Assembly: GCF_029258575.1 (NCBI RefSeq)
Contig: NZ_JARHYI010000027.1
Coordinates: 1 to 32,847, forward strand
Direction: 5' to 3'
DNA from: Brachyspira sp.
GTDB lineage: Bacteria > Spirochaetota > Brachyspiria > Brachyspirales > Brachyspiraceae
Length of the DNA stretch: 32,847 bases
Shown: positions 1 to 7,325 of the stretch, piece after piece
Position numbering within the stretch: the stretch's first letter is position 1
Layout: each line of letters opens with the position of its first letter
Made by a program: the position numbers and the translations under genes
The notes under the pieces: model-generated
What the model saw: only the letters and a program-made list of their open reading frames with translations
The model's database searches: none
Told to the model about the DNA's origin: nothing

Positions 1-870
1 GAAACTAATGATAAATCGGATAATTCATATACAAAAGAAAATTTTCTTAGTGAAGTTTTTATATCCGAAGAAAAATATGATACTATTATTAATTTACTTG
101 ATAGAAAGAAGAATATTATTTTTCAAGGCTCACCGGGAGTTGGAAAGACTTTTATGGCAAAAAAACTTGCTTATTCAATTATAGGCGAAGCTGATGATAA
201 AAAAATAAAAATGGTGCAGTTTCATGAAAGTTATTCTTATGAAGATTTTATTATCGGGTATAAACCTACCGATAAAAACTTTGAATTAAAAAACGGTGTG
301 TTTTATGATTTTTGTCAGAAGGCTGCTTCAGATATGGATAATGATTATTTCTTTATAATAGATGAGATTAACCGCGGAAATATATCTAAAATTTTTGGTG
401 AACTTTTAATGCTTATAGAATCAGATAACAGAGATGCAGAAATTATACTATCTTATAATAATGAAAGTTTTACAGTACCTAATAATTTATATATTATTGG
501 TATGATGAATACTGCTGACAGAAGTATTGCTGTTATTGATTATGCTTTGAGAAGAAGATTTTGTTTTGTAGATATTGAACCTGCTTTTAAAAATGAAAAG
601 TTTGAAAGCTATTTAAAAAATAAAAATGTAAATGATAATCTTATAAAGAAAATAATTGATAAATTTACTGCTTTGAATAATTTTATAAAAAAAGACAGAA
701 CTCTAGGAAAAGGCTATACTATAGGACATAGTTATTTCTGTGACAAATTAGATGATGAGGAATATCAAAATATTATAGAATATGAAATTGCTCCTACACT
801 GAGAGAGTATTGGTTTGATAATGAGGAGAAAGCAGAAAATGAAATAAAAAAGTTATTAGATAAAAAATAA
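1..870 (+). CDS. mcrB: McrB-family AAA+ GTPase subunit, 5' end outside the window
   Basis: The frame is open from base 1, so the ATG at 154 is internal and the true start lies upstream. Codons before it encode the Walker A loop GSPGVGKT (127-150). Downstream, YFFIIDEINRGNISKIFGE (about 346-402) is the Walker B/DEINR block characteristic of McrB, and GMMNTADRSIAVIDYALRRR (about 499-558) is the sensor 1 and arginine-finger region. McrB is the GTP-hydrolysing motor of the type IV system McrBC, which cuts modified foreign DNA. The DNA-recognition N-terminus cannot be judged because it is cut off. mcrC follows after 57 bp on the same strand, which supports a functional pair. Confidence 0.93.
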   Translation, partial: ETNDKSDNSYTKENFLSEVFISEEKYDTIINLLDRKKNIIFQGSPGVGKTFMAKKLAYSIIGEADDKKIKMVQFHESYSYEDFIIGYKPTDKNFELKNGVFYDFCQKAASDMDNDYFFIIDEINRGNISKIFGELLMLIESDNRDAEIILSYNNESFTVPNNLYIIGMMNTADRSIAVIDYALRRRFCFVDIEPAFKNEKFESYLKNKNVNDNLIKKIIDKFTALNNFIKKDRTLGKGYTIGHSYFCDKLDDEEYQNIIEYEIAPTLREYWFDNEEKAENEIKKLLDKK

Positions 871-927
871 TTTTATTTACACTTTTTTGATGTTTAAAAA
901 ATATGAGCAAAATTAATTTAATATAAA

Positions 928-1977
928 ATGAATAATAATATAAAAATACCTATTAAAAATATATACTACATGCTATCTTATGCTTGGAATATTTGGAATG
1001 TTATTGATGAAGATTATCAAAAAGAAATTTTCTCAGATGAAGAGTTTGATAATATTTATAATGTTATGGCTTATATATTAATTATGTTTTTGGATAAATT
1101 AATTAAAAGAGGTTTCTATAAAGGATATATAACTTTAGAAGAAGATTTGTCTTTTTTGAAAGGAAAAATTGACTTTTCTAAATCTATCAAAAGAAATACT
1201 ATTAATTATAAAAAATTAGTATGCAGCTATAATATTCTTTCTAATGATATACTTTTTAATAGAATCATAAAATCCTCTTTAAACAAACTTATAAATTATA
1301 AAAATATAGATAATGATATTCATCAGAAATTAATAAATTTGAATCACTACTTTATTAAAATAAAAAATATAGAAGTTAATAATAAAACTTTTAAATTGTT
1401 GAAATATAATAAAAATAATATGCATTATAAGATTATAATTAATATATGCAAATTCATTCATAAAAATTTAATGGTTAATAAAAATAGTGATGAAGATTTT
1501 TTTATTGATTTTAATGAAGATAAAAGAATGCATTTACTTTATGAAAAATTTGTTTTGAACTTTTATAAATTTCATTTTAGAAATAATAAAAATATAAAGG
1601 TAAAAAATAAAACTATAAAATGGAATATAAATGATAATGAATATATACCATTGATGAAAACTGATATAATGATTTATAATAAAGAGAAATGTCTGATAAT
1701 AGATACTAAATTTTATAAAAATATTTTAATAAATAATAATGATAAATTTTCTATAAGAAGCACTCATTTATATCAAATATTTTCTTATATGAGTAATGTC
1801 AATAAAAGATTTAAAACTATAAAAGGCATTTTGCTTTATCCTTTATGTATTGATAATTTAAATAAAGAATATAAATTAGAAAATAAATTATTTGCAATTA
1901 ATACTTTAGATTTAAGCAAAGATTTTAAAACTATGGAAAAACAATTAGTAAATATTTTAAATGATTTTTTTATATAA
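928..1977 (+). CDS. mcrC: McrC-family endonuclease subunit of McrBC
   Basis: This 349-residue protein has the length and layout of McrC. The C-terminal third carries the PD-(D/E)XK-type nuclease signature: D246 in TDIMIYNKEK, then D259-T-K261 in IIDTKFYK, followed by the family's HLYQIFSYM helix. McrC joins the McrB hexamer and supplies DNA cleavage. The N-terminal half is very rich in Asn, Lys and Ile, as expected from base composition, and has no obvious motif. No strong Shine-Dalgarno sequence precedes the ATG, so translation may be coupled to mcrB. The stop lies 12 bp from the convergent stop of the phage tail gene, leaving almost no room for a terminator. Confidence 0.9.
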   Translation: MNNNIKIPIKNIYYMLSYAWNIWNVIDEDYQKEIFSDEEFDNIYNVMAYILIMFLDKLIKRGFYKGYITLEEDLSFLKGKIDFSKSIKRNTINYKKLVCSYNILSNDILFNRIIKSSLNKLINYKNIDNDIHQKLINLNHYFIKIKNIEVNNKTFKLLKYNKNNMHYKIIINICKFIHKNLMVNKNSDEDFFIDFNEDKRMHLLYEKFVLNFYKFHFRNNKNIKVKNKTIKWNINDNEYIPLMKTDIMIYNKEKCLIIDTKFYKNILINNNDKFSIRSTHLYQIFSYMSNVNKRFKTIKGILLYPLCIDNLNKEYKLENKLFAINTLDLSKDFKTMEKQLVNILNDFFI

Positions 1978-1989
1978 TAAATTTAAAAA

Positions 1990-3153
1990 TTATCTTGTAT
2001 ACATTTGACTATTTCTCACTTTGTAACTGTTCATAAGTTTATAAACTTCATCAGGATTCAAAGCTTGTTCTACATTTATAGTAACATTCCAAATATCGCC
2101 TTTTTGAAATCCGCTTTCTTTAAGTTGAGCATTACTCTGAACTGCAATTTTACCAGACTTGTTTGTAACTATTTCAGCCCCCATCTCTCCTACTATAGCA
2201 GAACCTCCGTCTGGAATAATATAACCTGCAGTACCGAATGCAAATTGAGGTGCTTGTGGAGGATTTGATTTTATACTATCTAATGCATTAGCAGATGATA
2301 CTATAGCAGAAGCTGCAGAAATAGCAGAAGATACTGCAGTTGCAGATATTATAAGTCCTGCTGCAAATCCTGCTGGTCCACTTTGACCAAATGAAGCTGC
2401 AACACCCAAAGCTGACTGAGCTATTGCAAGCGATGGTATCAAAATTGCATCAGCTATTGCCTTGGATTTTTCCATCTCAGCAAGTTTTACTTGATTATCC
2501 CATTCAGCATAGGCTTTATTATATTCAGCCTGTGCCAACTCTTTTTCTAATAATGCCCTTTGATTTTGTATTTCTTTTTCTTTTTGTAAATCCTCTTTTT
2601 CTTTATCCTGCTTTTTCTTTAACTCCTCCTGCTTTATTCTTATAGCCTCAGCACTTATAGCATCTTTATTGTTGATAGCTAATTCTAATTCTTCATCGAG
2701 CCTAGCTAAATAATTTTCATAATCCTCATCATCTGCCGATTTTTTATTTTCTTTAAGCTCCCTTTGATATTCATCAAACTCTTCAAGTTTATTTTTTGCC
2801 TCTTCTATAGCATTATCATATGAACTTAAATCATAATGAAAAAAATCAATAAATGCTGAACTTAAATCTTTATATATATTTGATATACTTGAAAGAGAAT
2901 CTTTTATACTATCTGCAAATTTTGTTATATCAATATTTTTTATACTCTTATCAAGATTATCAAATGAAGATGCTGTATCATCTACTGCAGTTACTGCTCC
3001 ATCTGCTGATGATGTGAAATCATTTAATATTTCATTTGAATCATTAAAAAATGAAGAAGATTCAAATGATGAATTTATTTTTTTTATGCTGTTTTCTATA
3101 TTATTTAATTGTTTATTTATATCATTTAAATCTTTATTTAGATTATTATTCAT
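1990..3153 (-). CDS. Phage tail tape-measure-like protein (small)
   Basis: The protein has 387 residues. Residues 1-125 are Asn/Ser-rich and helical. About 120-235 is a highly charged coiled coil (EELKKKQDKEKEDLQKEKE). About 237-290 is an Ala/Ser/Gly-rich hydrophobic segment (IPSLAIAQSALGVAASFG). The C-terminal block contains FGTAGYIIPDGGSAIVGEMG and the segment GAEIVTNKSG, a signature commonly seen near the C-terminus of phage tail tape-measure proteins. It is far shorter than a normal tape measure and lies last in its gene row, so it is either a truncated tape measure or a tail-tip protein sharing that domain. The Shine-Dalgarno AAAGGA sits 9 bases before the ATG. It follows the hub gene by 23 bp, probably in the same transcript. 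Confidence 0.7.
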   Translation of the reverse strand: MNNNLNKDLNDINKQLNNIENSIKKINSSFESSSFFNDSNEILNDFTSSADGAVTAVDDTASSFDNLDKSIKNIDITKFADSIKDSLSSISNIYKDLSSAFIDFFHYDLSSYDNAIEEAKNKLEEFDEYQRELKENKKSADDEDYENYLARLDEELELAINNKDAISAEAIRIKQEELKKKQDKEKEDLQKEKEIQNQRALLEKELAQAEYNKAYAEWDNQVKLAEMEKSKAIADAILIPSLAIAQSALGVAASFGQSGPAGFAAGLIISATAVSSAISAASAIVSSANALDSIKSNPPQAPQFAFGTAGYIIPDGGSAIVGEMGAEIVTNKSGKIAVQSNAQLKESGFQKGDIWNVTINVEQALNPDEVYKLMNSYKVRNSQMYTR

Positions 3154-3176
3154 ATTTATAATCCTTTTTCAATATA

Positions 3177-4439
3177 TTAAAAACTGCTACTATTTAAAAT
3201 TTTTTCTAGGCTCTTTCTTTTCTCTTCCTGACTATATAGATAATTCATAAGATTTACATTCATCTTTGACAATTCCAAATCTATATTAAGAGTATTATTG
3301 TAAAATTTATAATTTATTGTTCTTATATTCATATCATCTATTCTTGATGCAGAATCAAAAAAGCAAATGAATTTTTCGTAAAGTATATTTCCTCTCTCAG
3401 AAGTTATTATAATATCTCTCTTGTCATATCCTCTTAGATCAAATACTCCGAATCCATTAGTAAAATATTTTCTTTGAGAATGTTTCTTATCTTCTATTTG
3501 AAATACAGCTGATTTTGTTTCTTGATTATCTTGTATACCGTCAGAGAAAAATATAACTATCTTTGTGATATTATAGCTTTGATTACAAATTTGTTTATAG
3601 TATCTGTCTATATTAGCAAGTGCCACAGAATATTGCTGCTTATAATTAGGATATTTTCTATATTCTATCGGTTCATCAATATCCAAAATATCTGAAGAAT
3701 AAACTTTATTTAATCTACTTTCTGCTTCTGTGAATTCATTAAAATCTATAATTTGATAAAAGTTATTGGTCGGTTTTAATATGCATTCTATACATTCATT
3801 AATATTTAAATCATTTCTTTTATGATTGAGGCTTTTTATTTTAATAATTTCTTTCTTAGTTTGATTGGCTAGAAACTGATAAGCAAATTTATAAGCTAAA
3901 TCATAATTTTCTAACTTATATTCTATTGCAAATATATCAGTTTTTATTCCTATTTCTTTTTCTAAAGGTATTGGAGGATATAATTTATCAGCTCCTATTA
4001 TTTTAGGAAGAGTTCTATATACTTCTTTTTCATTTCCTTCTTCATCAGTAATATTATCTTTCATTTTGATTATATAACGGCTTACCAAATCTGCAGAATC
4101 TTCTTCATACTCGCTTTCAGAAAAATCATTATTATGCCAATTAAGTTTTTTACTTGGTATATCTGAAAACTCTTTAAAATAAAAATTGTTATCAAAATCT
4201 ACTCCCCAGCACCAAGTATCTGACATGTTTTCTTCTACCTCATCAAGTATATCTGAAATATTTCTCCCGCTGAAAGACATAGTTATTTTTTTATCATTAT
4301 TTAGTGTAATATTTCTTTCATCAAATATTATACCCATCTCTTCAATTTTTTCTTTTAATGATAAAACTATATTCAAAGCACCTTTAGTAGATTCTAATAT
4401 TAAATCACCCTGTATATATTGATGAAGAAGTTTGCCCAT
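3177..4439 (-). CDS. Phage baseplate hub / tail-tip protein, C-terminal part of a split gene
   Basis: This 420-residue open frame lacks a Shine-Dalgarno sequence before its ATG. The segment KITMSFSGRNISDILDEV, followed by TWCWGVDFDNNFYFKEF, fits the pattern of phage hub proteins (gp44/Tal/GpD type): a 'short-time domain' strand, a helix, then a strand ending in 'D.dG.lyF.e'. The C-terminal half is beta-rich and has no recognised motif. The bases just upstream, read in a different frame, continue the same protein (see 4483-4761), so this ATG is probably internal and the original gene ran from 4761 to 3177. The remaining frame is intact for 420 codons, which suggests recent breakage or sequence error rather than old decay. 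Confidence 0.6.
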   Translation of the reverse strand: MGKLLHQYIQGDLILESTKGALNIVLSLKEKIEEMGIIFDERNITLNNDKKITMSFSGRNISDILDEVEENMSDTWCWGVDFDNNFYFKEFSDIPSKKLNWHNNDFSESEYEEDSADLVSRYIIKMKDNITDEEGNEKEVYRTLPKIIGADKLYPPIPLEKEIGIKTDIFAIEYKLENYDLAYKFAYQFLANQTKKEIIKIKSLNHKRNDLNINECIECILKPTNNFYQIIDFNEFTEAESRLNKVYSSDILDIDEPIEYRKYPNYKQQYSVALANIDRYYKQICNQSYNITKIVIFFSDGIQDNQETKSAVFQIEDKKHSQRKYFTNGFGVFDLRGYDKRDIIITSERGNILYEKFICFFDSASRIDDMNIRTINYKFYNNTLNIDLELSKMNVNLMNYLYSQEEKRKSLEKILNSSSF

Positions 4440-4482
4440 ATAGGTATGATGCTCAAATTAAGTCCTGCATTATCTATACTTT

Positions 4483-4761
4483 CTACATATCCTGCAAATC
4501 TTTTTTTCCATTAAGATAGTATTCAACTTTATCATTAATATTAAAATAATTAAGAGGTGTACTGAAACTTACTTTACTTACATCACCGCCTCTTTTATTA
4601 ACTTTAAACTCATATCTCAAATAAGTATTATAAGTATTCTCAGCATATATGGTATCATTAATTTTTATATAATTGCCGAACTTCTCAAAATTAATATATG
4701 GGGCAGGGGGAAGTTTATATATTTTATCTCTAAGAAAATGATAAGGACTTTTATTTATCAT
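4483..4761 (-). CDS. Phage baseplate hub protein, N-terminal fragment of a split gene
   Basis: This 92-codon frame starts inside the stop of the Dit-like gene (ATGA overlap at 4758-4761), a classic coupled start. It ends early, in NGKKDLQDM then TAG. At codons 85-87 the run A7 (4501-4507 on the plus strand as T7) is where it goes wrong. With one extra A the frame reads NGKKRFAGYVESIDNAG, a typical hub strand pair ('G.i..i'), and continues to about 4443. A second missing base near 4440 then leads into the 420-residue frame. The two parts therefore look like one gene of about 530-540 residues carrying two one-base deletions. A programmed -1 slip at A AAA AAA would fix only the first break. Confidence 0.6.
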   Translation of the reverse strand: MINKSPYHFLRDKIYKLPPAPYINFEKFGNYIKINDTIYAENTYNTYLRYEFKVNKRGGDVSKVSFSTPLNYFNINDKVEYYLNGKKDLQDM

Positions 4762-5552
4762 ATAAGAATACCCCTTTTATATCTTATAGAAGACTTTATA
4801 CAAGTTTGATTGCTCTCTAAATAAAATACATTATTCCCAACATTTAATTCAGGCTGAACTCCTTTATAATTATAGGCAACTCCGTTTATATTTAATCTCT
4901 CTCCGTCAAAGTCTATATTATAAACTCCATTTCTTAATTCCGCATTGCATTCTATTCCAAAATTCTGCCTGTTGGCAAATAAGAATTGTAGCTCTCCTCC
5001 TACAACTATAAACTCCAAATTAAAACTCAAAGGAACAGGTACTAAACTTAAAGATTTATAATTGATATCCTGTTTATAATCCTCTGTAATTGTTAATTCA
5101 TATTCTTCTTCTTTCTGTCTTAAAAATACTTTATCCAATGCCTCAAGTGAAATATCAATAACGCCTAAATTATTTATATATTTAATATTGTATCCACCTA
5201 CTGATTTTATGATATATTCAGCTTCATAAATTTCATCTTCAAATATCGTTCTTATAAAATATCTTTTAATATTGCTAGATAAAATCATGCTAGTATATTT
5301 TGTATATTGATTCTCTATTTTTACCCAACTACCTATTTCATCTTTATATTCATATATAGGAATTCCAAAATTAAATGATCTTCCACTTGATATATTGCCT
5401 ATGCCTGTTTTTATAGAATAATATCTACTTCCATCAGATACTTTATAATCAGTTTTTATATCATTAGATTTTATGTTTTCTGCTATATTTATAATATCAA
5501 AGATTTCTTCTGAATATTTATCTCTTACTATCAATTTGAAATCAAATGACAT
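4758..5552 (-). CDS. Phage distal tail (Dit-like) protein
   Basis: The protein has 264 residues, is beta-rich, and has no signal peptide or membrane segment. The N-terminus (MSFDFKLIVRDKYSEEIFDI) and the C-terminal GVQPELNVGNNVFYLESN ('L..G.N.f.l.s') resemble the galectin-like C-terminal domain of siphophage distal tail proteins. The call rests mainly on gene order: a protein of this size immediately before a hub/Tal-type gene, coupled by an ATGA overlap, as in tail-tip modules of Gram-positive siphophages and related particles. The Shine-Dalgarno AAGGAG (5561-5566) lies 8 bases before the ATG and may be masked by a hairpin. This is the first gene of the three- or four-gene minus-strand module. 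Confidence 0.55.
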   Translation of the reverse strand: MSFDFKLIVRDKYSEEIFDIINIAENIKSNDIKTDYKVSDGSRYYSIKTGIGNISSGRSFNFGIPIYEYKDEIGSWVKIENQYTKYTSMILSSNIKRYFIRTIFEDEIYEAEYIIKSVGGYNIKYINNLGVIDISLEALDKVFLRQKEEEYELTITEDYKQDINYKSLSLVPVPLSFNLEFIVVGGELQFLFANRQNFGIECNAELRNGVYNIDFDGERLNINGVAYNYKGVQPELNVGNNVFYLESNQTCIKSSIRYKRGILI

Positions 5553-5560
5553 GAATAAAA

Positions 5561-5598
5561 CTCCTTATATTATTATATTAATAGTAAAAAATATAAGG
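5561..5598 (-). promoter_or_regulatory. Ribosome binding site overlapped by a 9-bp inverted repeat
   Basis: On the minus strand CCTTATATT (5598-5590) is a perfect complement to AATATAAGG (5571-5563), separated by 18 bases. The second arm contains AAGG of the AAGGAG ribosome binding site (5566-5561) of the Dit-like gene. If the RNA starts upstream of 5598, folding would hide the site. AT-rich arms make the stem weak, so regulation is a hypothesis. Confidence 0.4.
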
Positions 5599-5721
5599 TA
5601 TTATAAGATATTATTATCTTAGTTAAATTAAAAAATTATTTGATGCATACATATATTATTTGCATTATCATTGAGCAATAAATGCAAATATTTAAATTCA
5701 TTATACATAGTGTATTTATCA

Positions 5722-5952
5722 TTACAAATTTACGAAAAACTTGGCTTGGTTTAATATTTCTATTAAAGTATAAAGAATAATTAAAATTCTATTTTTAAAA
5801 CAGTGTAAAAAAGAATAAAGGGTAGGGAATGTAAAATTTTGATTTGGAAGTATAAGATTTTCTACTTCCTCATATTTAGTAGGCTCTTCTTTTATCTCTT
5901 TAAAAATATTTAATTTCTTAATATAATAAACTCTTTTTATTATAAATAATAA
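5722..5952 (-). other. Coding-like relic in the 527-bp spacer 5553-6079
   Basis: The minus strand has 76 stop-free codons with no good start. The first half reads like real protein (KEIKEEPTKYEEVENLILP), and the second half overlaps the G-box repeat of 5731-5840. It is flanked upstream in the same frame by several stops. It may be the tail of a decayed gene. A GGAAGTA/TACTTCC hairpin (5846-5869, loop 10) lies inside. The rest of the spacer shows nothing but AT-rich sequence and the terminator at 6031-6069. Confidence 0.25.
5725..5850 (+). repeat. Two-box G-rich intergenic element, degenerate copy D
   Basis: The left part, AAATTTACGAAAAACTTGG, matches copy B at 28053-28073 closely. Its left box is decayed (GGCTTGG, 5743-5749). 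The right box GGGTAGGG (5820-5827) is followed by AATGTAAAATTTT, like the AAGTTTT tail of copies A and B. The distance between boxes is 77 bp. It is the most diverged of the four copies. Confidence 0.55.
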
Positions 5953-6030
5953 TTAAAAAATACAGTTTTTTATGAAAGCCTATTAGAAAATTATAACTTT
6001 TTATATTATCGGGTTAAAACTATATAAATT

Positions 6031-6069
6031 AATAGTACTGAATTTTTTAATAAAAATAACAGTACTATT
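6031..6069 (-). terminator. Stem-loop 11 bp after the alcohol dehydrogenase stop
   Basis: AATAGTACTG (6031-6040) and CAGTACTATT (6060-6069) form a perfect 10-bp stem with a 19-base loop, directly downstream of the minus-strand stop at 6080. The stem is followed by AATTTATATAG rather than a clean T run, so it may act as a terminator or as a 3' stabiliser. Confidence 0.5.
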
Positions 6070-6079
6070 TCAATGTATT

Positions 6080-7240
6080 TTATTTATATGATTTTTCTAA
6101 TATGTTTAATACCTCTTCATCTGTGAAATTATGAGGATCACATTGGAATAATCCTCCCATAGCGAATCTAGCATTTTTAGCTATATCGGGAAGTTCTTCT
6201 TTTTTCATACCATAATCTGAAAGTTTCAAATCATCAACACCGCATGCCTTTTGTAAATCAGTTAAAGCATCTACAAAATCCATAGTTTTAGAAGCATCTT
6301 TTTTGCCTAAAGCTTTAGCCATATTTATCATTTTTTCATCGCATTTATGAGATTCAGCAATAGCAGTATAATATTCTTTACTAATTATAATAAGTCCTGC
6401 ACCATGTTCAAGTTTAGGATAATAGGCACTTAAAGCATGTTCTATAGAATGTTCGGCAGTACAGCTTGAAGTACTTTCTACTATACCAGATAATGTATTT
6501 GCCATAGCTACATTTTCTCTTGCTTCCATATCATTTCCGTCTTTAACTGCATTAGCCAAACTTTTTCCTATAAGCTCTATTGCTTTTAAGGCAAATAAAT
6601 CACTCATTTCACTTGCTATTTTATTTATATAACCTTCTGTACTATGAAATAAAGCATCGAAACCCTGATATGCTGTAAGTTTAGAAGGTACTGTTTTCAT
6701 AAGTTCAGGATCAACTATAGATAGATAAGGATAAGTTTTTTCATAACCAAAACCTATTTTTTCTTTTCCATTAGTTATTACAGTCCAAGGATCTGCCTCT
6801 GTACCAGTACCTGCTGTAGTAGTTATTGCAACAACAGGAAGAGGATCATTTGGTATTGGCTTACCTTTACCTGTACCTCCAAATATATAATCCCAGTAAT
6901 CACCGTCATTAGAAGCCATAATCGCAATAGATTTTGATGAATCAATACTGCTACCTCCGCCTATTCCTATAATAAAATCACAGTTTTCTTTTCTTGCCAA
7001 AGCTGCCCCTTCCATTACATGTTCTTTAATAGGATTAGGAAGAATTTTATCAAATAAACAATAATTAACATTAGCTTTATCCAATTCTTCTTCTAATCTT
7101 TTTAAATATCCATACTTTTTTATAGAAGTTCCTCCTGTTACTATTAATGCTTTTTTACCTGGTAATTTTTGTTTATGCAGTTTATTTAATGAACCGCATC
7201 CAAATAGTAATTTACTAGGCATATAAAAATTAAAATTCAT
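6080..7240 (-). CDS. Iron-containing alcohol dehydrogenase (BDH/YqhD-like)
   Basis: This 386-residue protein has the usual length of family III alcohol dehydrogenases, which reduce aldehydes to alcohols with NAD(P)H in the cytoplasm. The nucleotide-binding GGGS is at residues 94-97 (IGIGGGSSIDSSK). Metal ligands are D195 and H199 (GFDALFHSTEG), H264 and H279 (TAEHSIEHAL...LEHG), and the conserved extra H268 is also present. The N-terminal part (LLFGCGSLNKL) and N69-P70 match butanol dehydrogenase-like members, so the substrate is probably a short aldehyde in fermentation. The Shine-Dalgarno AAGGGG lies 9 bases before the ATG. It has its own promoter at 7283-7311 and a stem-loop after the stop, so it looks monocistronic. 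Confidence 0.92.
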   Translation of the reverse strand: MNFNFYMPSKLLFGCGSLNKLHKQKLPGKKALIVTGGTSIKKYGYLKRLEEELDKANVNYCLFDKILPNPIKEHVMEGAALARKENCDFIIGIGGGSSIDSSKSIAIMASNDGDYWDYIFGGTGKGKPIPNDPLPVVAITTTAGTGTEADPWTVITNGKEKIGFGYEKTYPYLSIVDPELMKTVPSKLTAYQGFDALFHSTEGYINKIASEMSDLFALKAIELIGKSLANAVKDGNDMEARENVAMANTLSGIVESTSSCTAEHSIEHALSAYYPKLEHGAGLIIISKEYYTAIAESHKCDEKMINMAKALGKKDASKTMDFVDALTDLQKACGVDDLKLSDYGMKKEELPDIAKNARFAMGGLFQCDPHNFTDEEVLNILEKSYK

Positions 7241-7282
7241 ATTTACTACCCCTTATATTAATACTAATATATTATGTTTACT

Positions 7283-7311
7283 ATTATATACTTATATGAT
7301 ATTTAAATCAA
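7283..7311 (-). promoter_or_regulatory. Sigma-70-type promoter of the alcohol dehydrogenase gene
   Basis: On the minus strand TTGATT (7311-7306) is followed by 17 bases and TATAAT (7288-7283). Transcription would begin near 7276, giving a leader of about 36 bases that contains the ribosome binding site. Confidence 0.7.
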
Positions 7312-7325
7312 ATTGATAATTAATA

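Noticed and set aside
2005-2645. Plus-strand frames of 87 and 84 codons opposite the tape-measure-like gene
   Set aside because: They mirror the Ala/Ser- and Lys/Glu-rich coding strand, have no ribosome site, and their composition (runs of Phe, Leu, Pro) is that of a complement.
3014-3250. 78-codon plus-strand frame opposite the tape-measure and hub genes
   Set aside because: It is a Phe/Ile-rich shadow of Asn/Lys-rich coding DNA that crosses a gene boundary.
4501-4507. Programmed -1 frameshift producing the full hub protein
   Set aside because: A AAA AAA G is slippery, but one slip leads to a stop about 37 codons later. A second shift without any slippery site would be needed, so two deletions or sequence errors are simpler.
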